A stretch of DNA of 64,000 nucleotides from contig NC_059500.1 of NCBI RefSeq assembly GCF_018139145.2, positions 55,951,580 to 56,015,579 on the forward strand, read 5' to 3'. Each line of letters opens with the position of its first letter. Position 1 is the stretch's first letter. This document shows, one piece after another, positions 1 through 11,600 of this stretch. Source of the DNA: Gymnogyps californianus (lineage: Eukaryota > Chordata > Aves > Accipitriformes > Cathartidae). Under the pieces are notes generated by a model, which was not told the DNA's origin, did no database searches, and was given only the letters and a program-made list of their open reading frames with translations. Made by a program: the position numbers and the translations under genes.

Positions 1-1908
1 AAAGACTTCTACAGATAATGACTTGAAGGATAGGAATGTAAGTAATGGTGTTCAACATTATCTTATGGAAAACAAATTCCATCAAACAAACCAGGTTTCA
101 TTCTTTAATGGGATTGCAAAAACAGCGGTAAAGGGAGCTGGATAGACTCACAAAGCTTTTGTAAAGCGTTTTATCTAGTACAGTGTGATAGTCACTGTTC
201 AAAAGGTCATAGTGGGCATACAGTCAGTGTGAACACCCAGTTCACAGGCTGTGGCAAAAGGGCAGATGGTGTCCTTGGACAATGCAGAGGGAGCAATGAG
301 GAAGGCACTGCCTCCTGTCATGTGCAATGCTGGAGAGAATGTTACTCAAATAGTTTGTAGAGCTCTGATGTCCAGATCTATAACTGAGTGTTGAAAAATT
401 TTACATGCGGTCAAAACGATGCATAGTCTAGCTCAGGGTTAGAAAAACTGATGCATCACAAAAATTTTAAAGGACTGAGTTTGTTTACTGTATTTACAAG
501 GTGATAGAGAATTGGCTTTATGATTTTGTGTCTTGGTGGAGAAACAGCCATACTATAATACACAGCACACATACAGTAAGTGGATACAAGAATATTTGTT
601 TATACAACAGAGAGAGGGGTTTCTTTTTCTGCAGAAAAATTATTTCTCAGTCTGCTATTCCCAAAAATACCAAAAAGAATCAATAGTGAGAAGTTGAGGC
701 CAGAAAAATTAAAATTGAAATGTAGCTCACATGTTTATGGGTAACAGTGAATAACCACTGGAACAATCTACCAAAGATAGTTGGGGTTTGTCCTTCTCTT
801 GGTGGCATGAGATCAAAAGACTTTCTGGATGAGATGCATTAGCCAAAAGTGAGTCACCAGCCACAATATAGTGAGCATTAGAGAGGACCACATGTGTACG
901 TGAACAAACTGTCTTCCAAAGTTTGTTTTAGCTCTGCACCTCTGGAATATGCTTTTATGCCTATAGACATTGATAGTTTAACATTGGCATAGAAAAGAGT
1001 AATTTGTCAGGAGTCTACTCTTGATAAGAACCTGAATCATTGTTTACTGTACATTTTACAGAATTAGCATCTAAATTTCCTTGAACACAAGTTTTTCACG
1101 TAGTTTTACCTCGGGTTACAGTTGCTCCAGTTAGCAAGATTTGGAAGTGAGGTAGGAGAAAGAGAGAACATGAGAGAGCAAGCAATCACTCATTAATTTT
1201 TTACCTCTGAGTGACCTGTTCAGACCTTCCTCAGGGATGCAGAGAGCTCAGTCAGTTGTTAGTGTCCGTTCAGCCGCCGAATGCATATAATAATTATGAT
1301 ATATAATAGCATGAGCTGGGGGCTTAGTTGACCATATCTTTAACAAAATAAAGAAGTTATTTTGGAGTTAGTTTTGAGAAAGTTTTTATTTATTATCTAC
1401 ATGGTAGTAACTAAAATGTGGTAAAGTTCTGCAGTGGACAAACCTGTTGTAATTTTGACATGAACTGAAATGTTAAGGTAAGTTTATTTCCCATTTGTAT
1501 TCCCCTACTGTTTACTTCCCTTGCTATTATGTGTTAAACTGTTGTTTGCGTTCTAGGACACGTAGAATAGCATCTTATTTTTATTCTAGTGAGAAAAAAC
1601 CCTCTACGTGTATGATAATTTCTTTACTTAATAATGGGTAAAGAAAACTTGCATCTTTCATCATTCAGTGATTACTTTTCACTTCCACTAGTGGGGAACT
1701 GTGTTTTTAACACTGAATTGCCAATTGATTATTTACTGGGGGGACAATCAGATACTCCTCTGTGAAATAATAGTTTGGTTTTTGTTGCTAGGACAGATGT
1801 ATAAAATTGCTGAAAGTATGTTTTGTATCAAGTCTCCATGGCGCTGTGAAAAATTTGAATGTCAAGCATACGCTTTTGTGAGTGCATGGCAGATTTCTGT
1901 TTTTGCAG
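1..1908 (+). other. PGM5: PGM5 intron 4, 3' part
   Basis: Non-coding AT-rich sequence up to the acceptor TTTTTGCAG at 1900-1908. A possible very old CR1/L3-like scrap lies near 740-850. No open frame here resembles a known protein. Nothing else was recognised. Confidence 0.8.
740..850 (+). mobile_element. possible ancient CR1/L3-like LINE scrap
   Basis: The stretch resembles the 3' region of old amniote CR1/L3 elements: a 'CTGGAACAATCTACCAAAG' segment followed by 'AAAAGACTTTCTGGATGAGATGCATTAG' words in the right order (CR1-type: tggaacagcctgccaaggg ... aagactggatgcc...). Identity looks low and there is no clear 3' tail, so this is a weak call. Confidence 0.3.
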
Positions 1909-2099
1909 TTATGGGACCTTATGTGAGAAGAATCCTGTGTGATGAATTGGGAGCTCCTGCAAATTCTGCTATAAACTGTATTCCTCTGGAGGATTTTGGT
2001 GGACAGCCTCCTGATCCCAATTTAACATATGCAACTGCCTTGCTGGAGGCTATGAGAGGTGGCGAGTATGGATTTGGAGCTGCTTTTGATGCTGACGGA
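1909..2099 (+). CDS. PGM5: PGM5 coding exon (probably exon 5), residues ~233-296
   Basis: This 191-bp exon starts with two bases that complete a valine codon and ends on a codon boundary. The acceptor is TTTTTGCAG and the donor is GGA|GTAAGT. It encodes [10 protein letters not shown]...LEDFGG...FGAAFDADG, which is domain 2 of the phosphohexomutase fold up to the metal-binding loop. The first two aspartates of the D-x-D-G-D loop (about D293 and D295) are the last acidic residues here; the third is the first codon of the next exon. PGM1 has DGDGD, so one glycine is alanine here, as in other PGM5 proteins from memory. The frame is clean. The open frame running in from 1701 is intron read-through and is not part of the exon. 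Confidence 0.96.
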
Positions 2100-3008
2100 G
2101 TAAGTATTTTGATCTGTCTGGAGGTTTCACCATAGTTGCTGTTTTGTCTGGGGTCAGATATGGGACATGTAAGTATAATTTATTTGCTTTTCAGTAAGCC
2201 CTTGAAGCTGAAAGTGGTATTACTTTCAGGTACAGATGATAGCATTTGCAACCCATAAATCAGACACATATGTTGTAATTTGTCTCTGTAGGTGACCGCA
2301 AATCAAGGAGGATTTGAATGCAGAATGAGAATTTTTTAAATATTAGGCTGATTTTATCCTGTACTGGTGTAACACATTTATTCCCTGGTTAGGAAGAGAC
2401 AGCTTATATAGATAATATGGACTTGTTACAGTAAGTAGTAGCTAAGTTAAGTCCTTTTTGGTTAACATCGTAAATTGAGGGATATTTAGCTAAATAAAGC
2501 ACAGAGTCATAATCTCTGTTTGTTTTGGTTTTTTTTTTTTTTAATGTCATATTATCAGCATTATAAATAGCAAAGTATTACAGAAACAACTTTCTGTCCT
2601 GACAGCGTGGGAGAAAGATGAAAAGGTTCTGAAGAACAGAAGCTGTTTTCTGTTGTCAGTAAACACAAAACACCCTCCTACTCCCCGTATAGTGCGTGTC
2701 ATTGGCAAAAAGATTCTCCTACCCAAGCATTCCCTGGCAGGAACAGACCTACTGAAGTGTCATGTGGGAGGCTGAAGCCAGGGACTGATCTGGAGCTTTG
2801 ATTTGCAAGGCTGGAGGGAGTGATGGTGTGATAGCAAGATTATAAACCTGCCAGGATGATGCCAATAAAGTATTCTGCCCGAAGAGGGATGCAAGTAACC
2901 CAAAGCCTGTTCTTTTTTTCCCTACCTGCAGTGGATCTAATAAAAGAAATCACCACTGCCCAAAACATGGAATTAAAGATGCTTTTTTGAATTTCTTTTC
3001 TTCTCCAG
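2100..3008 (+). other. PGM5: PGM5 intron 5
   Basis: A 909-bp intron with consensus donor GTAAGT and a strong pyrimidine tract before the acceptor (TTCTTTTCTTCTCCAG, 2993-3008). It contains a T14 run at 2529-2542 and no recognisable repeat or RNA gene. Confidence 0.9.
2529..2542. repeat. poly(T) tract
   Basis: An uninterrupted run of about 14 T inside intron 5. It is a simple mononucleotide tract with no adjoining element seen. Confidence 0.8.
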
Positions 3009-3163
3009 GACCGCTACATGATCCTTGGCCAAAATGGTTTCTTTGTTAACGCGTCAGATTCATTGGCTATAATTGCTGCCAATCTGTGTTGCATTCCATA
3101 CTTTTGTCAGATGGGTGTCCGAGGATTTGGCAGGAGCATGCCTACCAGCACAGCCCTGGACAA
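3009..3163 (+). CDS. PGM5: PGM5 coding exon (probably exon 6), residues ~297-348
   Basis: This 155-bp exon begins GAC CGC TAC ATG (DRYMILG), supplying the third metal-loop aspartate (about D297), and ends GCC CTG GAC AA|GTAAGA. The two leftover bases AA are completed to lysine by the next exon. It encodes [18 protein letters not shown], then [20 protein letters not shown], the start of domain 3, which holds sugar-binding contacts in active PGMs. There is no stop or frameshift. A following in-frame TAA lies in the intron and marks the real splice. Confidence 0.96.
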
Positions 3164-5962
3164 GTAAGATGAAACATTTATTTGTATCACCTTGGTCGTT
3201 ATATTAGTTACCTCTCTGTTTTGTACTACATAACAATTCCAAAATTGTGAATTCTTTTGATAAGAGCTTCTCATTTTCACAATCTTTATGTGCTTTATTG
3301 TTTTAGCTAGTTTCAATGATATTTTGATCTTACCTAGAATAATTTTACCAACCTTTACTTGGATGAAAATAGTTTAATTCAACCTGGAAAAGAAATAAAT
3401 AGGTTAAATCTTTTCTGAGAGTACAAACACTTGCCTGGTAATTCCTTTTCCGAATAACTTTACTCTTGTTCTTAGTAAATAATGGTTTACAGCCTAATCT
3501 AGCAGCCCTTCTTATGAAAGTCATGGAAGTTTAAAACAGATAAGGTACTAATTCAGTACTAAACAAGCATTAAAAAAAACCCAAACAAAAACCGCCTTTT
3601 ATTTTAAGCTGTTGAAATATATCATCTATTATCATACAAAATGTCCCATCAGGGACTGTGGGCAGTCATGAAATCTATTCCCAGTTTCAAGGCAGATTAA
3701 AAGTATACCTAAAGCTATTTCTGACAAGTCCAATCTGCTCTTAAAAGATTTGCTGGATGTGCGTCCTGTGTTAGCAGCTGAATTTTGAACAAGTCTCATC
3801 CAGGCCTAAATTTTCTGTAAATATCGGCATAAGAGGATTAAGCTAAATATTATTGCCTTATATATTCTATGTGGAAAGAGCATTCACTGAGTCAATTGTG
3901 TCTCAGTGTTGATCTGGTTGCATAGCTTTACTAACACAAGAATGATCTGCTGCCCCTGTTAAACGTGTCTAATCAGGAAACAGTAATTTTAAAGTGAAAT
4001 GTAGCTTGTATGAAAAGGTTGATTGCTCTTTGAAAAGCAAGGATATTAGGGTGCTTCCCTATTCAGGAAATTTCTGAAAGTTACTAAATTAAGAGCTAAC
4101 AGCTTCCTCTAATGCTTGACAGAGTCTTCAGGGAAATACTCCTTACTTGTAGGTAGATGGTCTAGTTTAAGGAAATACTGTTAGGTCAGGGTTTGCTGTA
4201 TTTAGTTTATTCTGTTTAGAGATCCAAAAATCTCATTGTTTAAGTGAAAGCTAACATTATATTGAAATACTATATAAAATAAGTAGAGGTTCATTTTGGA
4301 TATAAAACCCAGGATATCTGCATTCCTGTAAGACTTGAAGAAACAGTGACATTTAAATATGTTTGTCTGTCTTCTTTTCTTAAAGTTCGGTAAATATGTC
4401 AGAAAGTATGAATGTACTGAAGTCCCCTTCAATAACACTGTTACTATTTGAATTATGTTCTTGACAATGTTTACTTGACCTTCTGGAGCACAGATCGTCT
4501 CATGGTGATTACTGCCTTATTTAGTTCTGTAGAGCTAAGTCTGATTATTAAATAAAACTGAGCAATTGATAATGATAGACGGATGTAAATATTTTCCCAG
4601 CCATTCTTACAAATATTTATTATTATGAAGTTTGCAGTCTGTATCCAGGACACATTTTTTTTCTTTCATTTTGTGGTTGTCTTAGTTTTCCTGAAGATTT
4701 AGAAGTTACATGTTTTCAAAGTTGGTCACTTTTGTTTTGTGACTCATTTACACACATGACAATCCCAAATACCTGATTTTTAATTTTCTGTAAAAATGCC
4801 ATAATGTTGCCCAGAGATTCTCATGCTTTAGTGGCCAAAATTGTATAACCTGCTTAACTTATGAGTGCTAGTGCTGAACTCACTCATTGAAGAGCCCAGC
4901 TTAGACCTGAAATCACAGTCAGTAGTTCATCTTAAGCAAGTCACTTTTCTTGTATAAAGCTGGCTACATGGATTGGAACACAGTAAGGAGGATCATAAAC
5001 ACCTTCCTCAGAGGTTCACTGCATGAATTATTGAGCCATCGTGTCTTCCAGGATTCCCAGTGAAGTCCACCATATGGAAATGCTGAACTTCCAGGAAAGA
5101 TGGTTGTCTATAAGAGGTATTTTTCAGTAAAATCGTAGAATATCACTATCTGAAATCCAATATATTGCTTGAAGGAGTGGCTAACAGAGAGGTTGATTCT
5201 CAGCATAGGTTTTGTGTTGAACTCCATTCCAACTTCATGTATCTATAAACGTAAGGGACAGTTCCACTAGTGTCAGTGAAATCTTACAGTGGGACAGTGG
5301 GTGTAAAAGAATATGCATAAGGCATTCATGATTCCATTCCCATGGACTAACTAGCCAATTTCCAAGAAAAGAAAAAAAAAAAAGCCTTTTGGAAGGACAA
5401 GAATATTCCCAATACAATGAGGCAAAAAGAAAAAAGAAAGATTGAGCAATTCTAAGTAGAATTAGCACACCACTATAATGTTTAGTATTAAAATTCTAAA
5501 ATCTCATTCTGTACTTCTTCAATAGGAAGGGAAATCCTTTCTCTTCCAAAATGTGATGTCTGATACCAGACAGCATGTTGTTTAGTGCGAGGAACAGCAT
5601 CCTCTCTGTGTTTGCTGCTGCATGTCTCACCTCCAATATAATGAAATCAGTACGGAAAATGTTTTGTGCTCTGAGTAGAACATTCAGAAAAGAATGGATA
5701 ACACTGCTTGCTTAAGTCCTGCAGTAGGTTTCAGGTTACTGCTTACTAGTGTATGCTTGAAATCTATTGCTTTTTTTGTTTCTTGATCCCTTTTATTCCT
5801 TTCTAATGGACTGGTCTTATATGCTCCAGGGACGACTGTCACAGAACACTTTTGTATATCTACTTGTAAAGCTTATGCTTCAACTCACGCACTGGAAAGA
5901 AAACCTTAAAAATTAATTTAAAAACTGTACGGCAACTATTAATTCTGGCAGAAAAGAAGGAA

Positions 5963-7520
5963 ATAATCACAGAACAGTGGAGGCTAGAAAGGATGCCTGG
6001 ACATCATCTAGTCCAACACCCTGGTTCAAAGCAGGGTCAACTAGAGTGGGTTGCTAAGAGCCATGTCCACTAGGGTTTTGAGTATCTCCAGGGATGGAGA
6101 CTCCACAGTCTTTCTGAGAAACCTGTGCAAGTATTACACCGCTCTCAGAGTAGAAAGGTTTTTTCATAAGTAGAAACAAAATTTCCTGAATTTCAGTTTG
6201 TGCCCATTGTGTCTTGTCCTGTTACTGGGCACCGTTAGAAGAGTCTGGCTCTGTCTTCATTAATCCCCCAACCCCCATTGGGTATTTTTGCACATTGACA
6301 AGATTTCCCCCCTGAACCTTCTCTCTTTGAGGCTTAGCAATCCCATCACTTTCAGCCTCTCCTACTATGACAGATGCTCCAACCCCGAAGTCAACTTTGT
6401 GGCCCTTTTCCAGAACTTCTCCAGTAGGTCCAGAACTGGACTCGGGACCCCGGATTTTGTCTTGCCAGTGCTGAGTAGTGAGGAAGACTCAATTCCCTCC
6501 ACCTGCTGGCAACGCTCTTCTAATGCTACCCAGGATATTGGTGGCCTTAAGGGCCATAAGGGCTTATTGCTGGCTTATGGTCAAGTCATGGTCCACCAGG
6601 ACCTCAGGTCCTTTTCTGAAGAGCTGCTATCCAGCTGTTTAGCCTCCAGTGTGTAGTGGTGCCGGGGATTATTCCTCCCCATGTGCAGGGCTTGGCAGCA
6701 TTGCCCTGTATTGACTTTCATGAGGTTCCTGTTTGCCAGTTTCTCCAGCCTGTTAAGGTCCGTCTGAATGGCAGCACAATCTTCTGGTATATTACTCCTT
6801 CCAGTGTTGTATCATTTGTAAACTTGCTAAGGGTACACTCTGCTCTATCGTCCAGGTCATTAGTGAAGATGTTAAACAGTATTGGCCACAGCATTGACCT
6901 ATGGGGGGCACCCCTGGTGACTGGCCTCCAGCTGGATTTTGTGCTGCTGATCACAACCATTTGAGCCTTGGAATTCAGCCACTTTTCAGTCCACCTCGCT
7001 GTTGACTTATCTATTCTATATTTCATTATTTTGTCTGTGAGGATGTAATGGGAGAGAGAGTTGAAAGCCTTGCTAAAGTCAAGATAGACAATATCCACTG
7101 CACTCTCCTTGTTCTTTGAGCCAGTCACCTCATTGTAGAAGGCTATCAGGTTGGTCAGTCATGATTTCCTCTTCATAAATCCACGCTGACTTTGGAAATG
7201 ATTTTCAGATAAGTTGCTCCATCACTTTCCCAGGGATTAAGGTGAGACTGACTGACTGTAGTTCGCTAGATGTTCGTTCTTGCCACCCTTGAAGATAGGA
7301 GTGATATCTGCTTGCTTTCAGTCCTCAGAAGGCTCCCTCAATTACCACAACCTTTTGAAGATAACAGAGAGTGGCCTTGAAATGACTCTCAGCACCTGAG
7401 ACCTCATGGGCTTGTGTATGTCTAGTTTGTTTAAGTGTTCCCCAATGTGTTCCTCCTCTACTGAGGGTAGGTCTTCCTTACTTAAGACTTCCACTCATCC
7501 CTCACTTCACTCTTGTCTTT
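5963..7520 (-). mobile_element. CR1 LINE, 5'-truncated, decayed
   Basis: Read on the - strand this is a CR1 retrotransposon. The 3' end is near 5963 (AATCACAGAACAGTGG on +, the complement of the CR1 tail), and the body runs to about 7520. A 136-codon open frame at 6718-7128 carries reverse-transcriptase motifs: DIVYLDFSKAFNS (block A), a degenerate RGAPHRSMLWPILFNI (block B; family usual is G-V-P-Q-G-S-V-L-G-P) and FTNDTTLEG where FADDTKLGG is expected. Both catalytic aspartates of the ADD box are not preserved as a pair, so this copy is dead. Upstream ORF2 and ORF1 are missing. Boundaries are approximate. Confidence 0.88.
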
Positions 7521-7861
7521 AGAAGACTCTTGTGTTACATAGTGCTAGTTATAGTAGAAAGTATGAATTGTTAGGGTGAGTGAAACATCTGACAGTGAAA
7601 GCTTGTGGATATTGGTCAAAATGGAATTAATGAAATAAATGCTAATGAGCTTCCAAATAGTGATTTTAATGAAATAAGTAAAAAGTTTTGAGTGAAATGT
7701 TACAGATGGTTGTCTGATGTTAGCTGTCATCTATCCTGTTTGCATAACTTTCCAAAACTGCTTGGCTTTTGCCTTCTTTGCAACTATTAACTATTTGTAG
7801 TTGCTGAAGATTTTGTTAGAAGCTTCTAAAATGGACATAAAAATATGCATCCAGATATTTA

Positions 7862-8693
7862 TGGTGGGTTGACCTTGGCTGACTGGCTGCCAGATGCCCA
7901 CCCAGCCACTCTCTCACTCCACCTCTTCAACAGGACAGGGGGAGGAAATAGGATGAAAGAGCTTATGGGTTGAGAAAAAGACAGGGAGATCACTTGCCAG
8001 TTACTGTCATGAGCAAAAGACTTGACTTGAGAAAAATTAATTTAATTTATTGCCAATTAAAATAGATTTGGATAGTCAGAAACAGAAAACCCACAAATTA
8101 AACGAACACCTTCCCCTCAGTCCTTTTCCCCAAGGCTCAACTTCAGTTCATCGTTCTTCTACCTCCTCTGCCCTAAGCAGTGCAGGGGGATGGGGAATGG
8201 GGTTGGGGTCAGTCCGTAACAGCTCCCTTCTGCTGCTCCTTCTTCCTCACACTGTTCCCGTGCTCCAGCGTGGGCTCTCCTCATGGGCTGCAGTCCTTCA
8301 GAAAAAGTCTGGTCCAGTGTGGGCTCTCCACCAGCTGCGTTTCCTGTCAGGAAATAGCCATCTGCTCCACCGTGGTTCTCTCCATGGGCTGCAGGGTAAT
8401 CTCTGCTCCAGCACCTGGAGCACCTCTTCCTCCCCCTCCCTCTTCTCTGACCTTGGTGTTCGCAGGGCAGTTTCTTCCTCAATCCTCACTGCTGGGCAGC
8501 TTTTTGCCCTTTTTAAGTATGTTCTCCCAGAGGGGCCACCAGCTTGGCTGCTGGGCTCAACTGTGCACTGTGGTGGGTCTGTTGGAGCTGACTGGAACTG
8601 GCTGTGTCTGGCATGGGGCAGCCCCGGCTTCTTCTCACAGAGGCCACCCCTGCAGCCCCGCGCTGGCAAACCCTGCCATGTACACCCAGTACA
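7862..8693 (-). mobile_element. solo LTR of an endogenous retrovirus, GC-rich family
   Basis: The block begins TGGTGGGTTGACCTTGGCTG and ends near CACCCAGTACA, with GC content well above its flanks. I recognise it as an LTR family common in birds; in its own sense direction it reads from 8693 down to 7862. It contains an AT-rich part (8030-8095), then three to four degenerate units built on GCTCCAGCGTGGG...GGGCTGCAG (8261-8420). It has no gag, pol or env sequence next to it, so it is a solo LTR. Open frames of 107-221 codons in it are GC-driven and not proteins. No convincing target-site duplication was found. Confidence 0.8.
8261..8420. repeat. degenerate internal tandem repeat of the LTR
   Basis: Units starting near 8261, 8310, 8364 and 8403 share the words CTCCAGCGTGGGCTCTC and ATGGGCTGCAG, spaced about 40-55 bp. 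This repeat belongs to the LTR rather than being an independent minisatellite. Confidence 0.55.
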
Positions 8694-11600
8694 ACATCTA
8701 AAACAAATCCCTTAAATACTTAAATATTTCTCTCATATCTTGACTGTCATTCATTCAAATTAGCATTTATTCCATTTGAGGTAGTAGATGCCTAGCAGAC
8801 CTTCTTATATAGGAGGATTAAGTGGTAAGTTTTGTTCTTATTCATACCAGTCTACATCCATGGGTTTCTTAGACATGTTCCACTTACCTGGCTAGGTTTG
8901 ATCTTGAAGTATGACAGCTTGAGTTGGTTATAATTTGGCCCTTAAGGTATGTGCAGTACCATTCAGTTCCGTGGGAATGGTTGTTTAAAAATACTTTGAA
9001 AAGTCTTTTTTGTTAGTGAATTAGAAAAACTAAATAAAGGAAAAGGACTTTCAGGCCAACTGTTACCTACATCATGTAGTAGTATGGACAAGAATAAGAA
9101 CAACGATTGATTAACAAGGGAGGGAAAGCACACTTAATAAACAGAGTACTTAAAAAAAGATTTCTACTGTACTGTTGAGTGCTGATAATCCTTATTTTCT
9201 GTATTTTGTTGTTCTAACACTAGAAATAGAGAAACTGCTTTAAAATAAAGATAATTGAAAAGGACACGGCAACATTTGTAATAGTAGGTGCAGTAGGATA
9301 GCAGAAATAGTGCCTAGGAAAAGAAAAGAAACTTATATTCTCTTTGTTAGTCTTCCTGAAGAAGTTAGGAAATGCTAACTTCAAGCACATCTAACTAGGA
9401 TTTAATGATACAGTCACTACTCCATAAAAAATTAAAACGCTTGGAAATCTTTTTGCAACGGATGTTACCAGAGTAGGGAAACAGAGATAATAATGGTCAA
9501 AAGGATCTTGTATGTGAACATCCCTTAATTTTTTTTCATGAGAGAAAGATGAATTCTGCTAGAAGTACTTCATTGTATTTGATGGTGTCATCACAATGTC
9601 TCTGGGATAACACTTCTTCAGTCATCAGAGCCCCGCTATTGTCTGAAAGGTGTAATTTGATTTGTATCTACAAAATTATTGTAGTGTACCCAACTGTCTC
9701 TTTTGGCCCACTTCTGGACCTTGGTAATAAGAGTAGCTCTCACGTGAAGGAATTGGATCAATTCCTGTCCACTTGGCTACTGTCTTCTGAGGTCATGGGC
9801 CTATCTCCTGAAGTCTGTGGTAGAGAGCAAATGAAAACCACCTCTTCTTATGGTGTGTCCATATTGTGTGGGAACAGTTTAGCCTAAATCATTGTACTAG
9901 AGCTTTTCCTTAGCTATTAAAAAAAAATCATACATAGTACGTGAAAGAAAGGATTTAGAAAATCTGATGTTTTTTCACTTGTGTGCATGATGATGTGTTG
10001 TTTAATAGTTTTTCACAGTGCATTGTTAAACTTAAACAGAAAGAAGCAATAATCCAGAGGACTCTAAATGTTGCTTAGGAATACAGCATTAACAAATGGA
10101 GCCGTGGATTACAAGAAAATTCACTCAAGATGTGTAACATTTACATGTGTTTGCTTGAAGTGACTGCTGGAATATACTAGTGTGTACTGTAGGGAGAGGG
10201 TAACACTTGACAGGAAACATCTGCTTTAATATGCTCCAACATCAACAGGATTGTGGCAGTACGTCTCCAGACTTCAGTTCTCTGGCGATATGTACCCTTA
10301 GGTTGGTGTTCTTTTTCTTGCGGGGAACGCGAAGCTGTGTACCCTGTTCAACAAACTATTCTTTTTTCATATCCTTGTATTCTGATTTATCTGATGTCTG
10401 CATAACAGGAAAGGAAATGAAATACTGAGATGTTAGCTAATGGTATACAAAATGAGAATCACAAGGGTGAGTAAAAATTGTTTCTGTGGGAATTACGAAG
10501 CTGGGTGGGTGTGGAAAATAACAGTCATCTTGGTATGGGAAAAGAGGGTTGTTGAGAGAATGCTACTGTGGCTAGCATTATCTGATACCTTGTTTCCACA
10601 GCCAGGTCATTTCAACAGCATGTAGGTGCTCTGATTATACTTACCCTGAGCAAAGCTAAGCACCTTACCACACAGCACCCTGCCACTTTACATCTGGTAG
10701 CCCATCTTTTAACGCAGCTTTGACACATCAGTGTTCTGTCTGCTGATTGTCCATTTACTATCTGGTCAGCTGGAGGCAGGTTTTAAGGGGGCCAGCAGTG
10801 ACAGTGACTGTTCTGACTTGTTTAAAGAAATGTCTTCATGTGGAGAAGGGCTGAGATGTGATGAGCTCTAAACAAGCTATCTTGGGTGCAGGAAGGAGCC
10901 TCACCCTGGCAGCAAGAAGCTCTTAAATTCACAGTGCTGGTTTAGAGTGGGGTCCACGGCAGGAGGCTTTGCTTAAATGGCTCTGTATGCTTGTTTCTTT
11001 AGGACAGGAGCCTCAAACATTATAAGCAGCAATGAATGACACAAGGACAGGATGAAAAGTATTAATTCAGCTAACTGTCTTCTTACAATTATTTTTTCCA
11101 GCTACCTGGCAAAGTTTGCCCAGTTACGGCAAAGGCTGGATTTCTGCTTACTCATTATTATCTGGTGGGTTGCTCTCTCTTACTGCTTAGAGAGGAGCAA
11201 CACGGCTCCAGGAGTTTTTACCTCATTGTGAGAATTAGGAAACAAAGAAAGAGTTGGCTGTTTGGTAGGAATTGCCAAAGAAGAGGTCCTCTCTTCATTC
11301 TCAGCTTAGGTCAGTTCGCTTTTGTCTCTTACTCCTACCCGGAAGCACTAGAGAAGCAAATTATCTCCAGTAACAAATAATGAACATTTCTCTTTGCCAT
11401 TTAAAATACAGTAACAATAGAAGGAAACCACAAGGGCTTGAATAATGGGCTAGTGCGTACTGTGTTATGTCGAAGTCAAGCTATGCACAAAAATTGATAC
11501 AGGTTGATGGGAAGGTGAAGAAAGAAGTGCTGACTGTTCCTCTGCAAGTAGTTCCCAGGGCCTGGTACCAGCAAGGACAGGGCTGTTGGGTTTCAATGGT

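Noticed and set aside
1701..1908. Upstream in-frame extension of the first exon with an ATG at 1701
   Set aside because: It is intron read-through; the TTTTTGCAG acceptor at 1908 and family alignment fix the exon start at 1909.
6288..6964. Two + strand frames of 102-122 codons
   Set aside because: Antisense shadows of the - strand CR1.
8050..8715. Overlapping frames of 107-221 codons on both strands
   Set aside because: They lie within a GC-rich LTR where stop codons are scarce; low-complexity Ser/Leu/Pro translations, not a protein.
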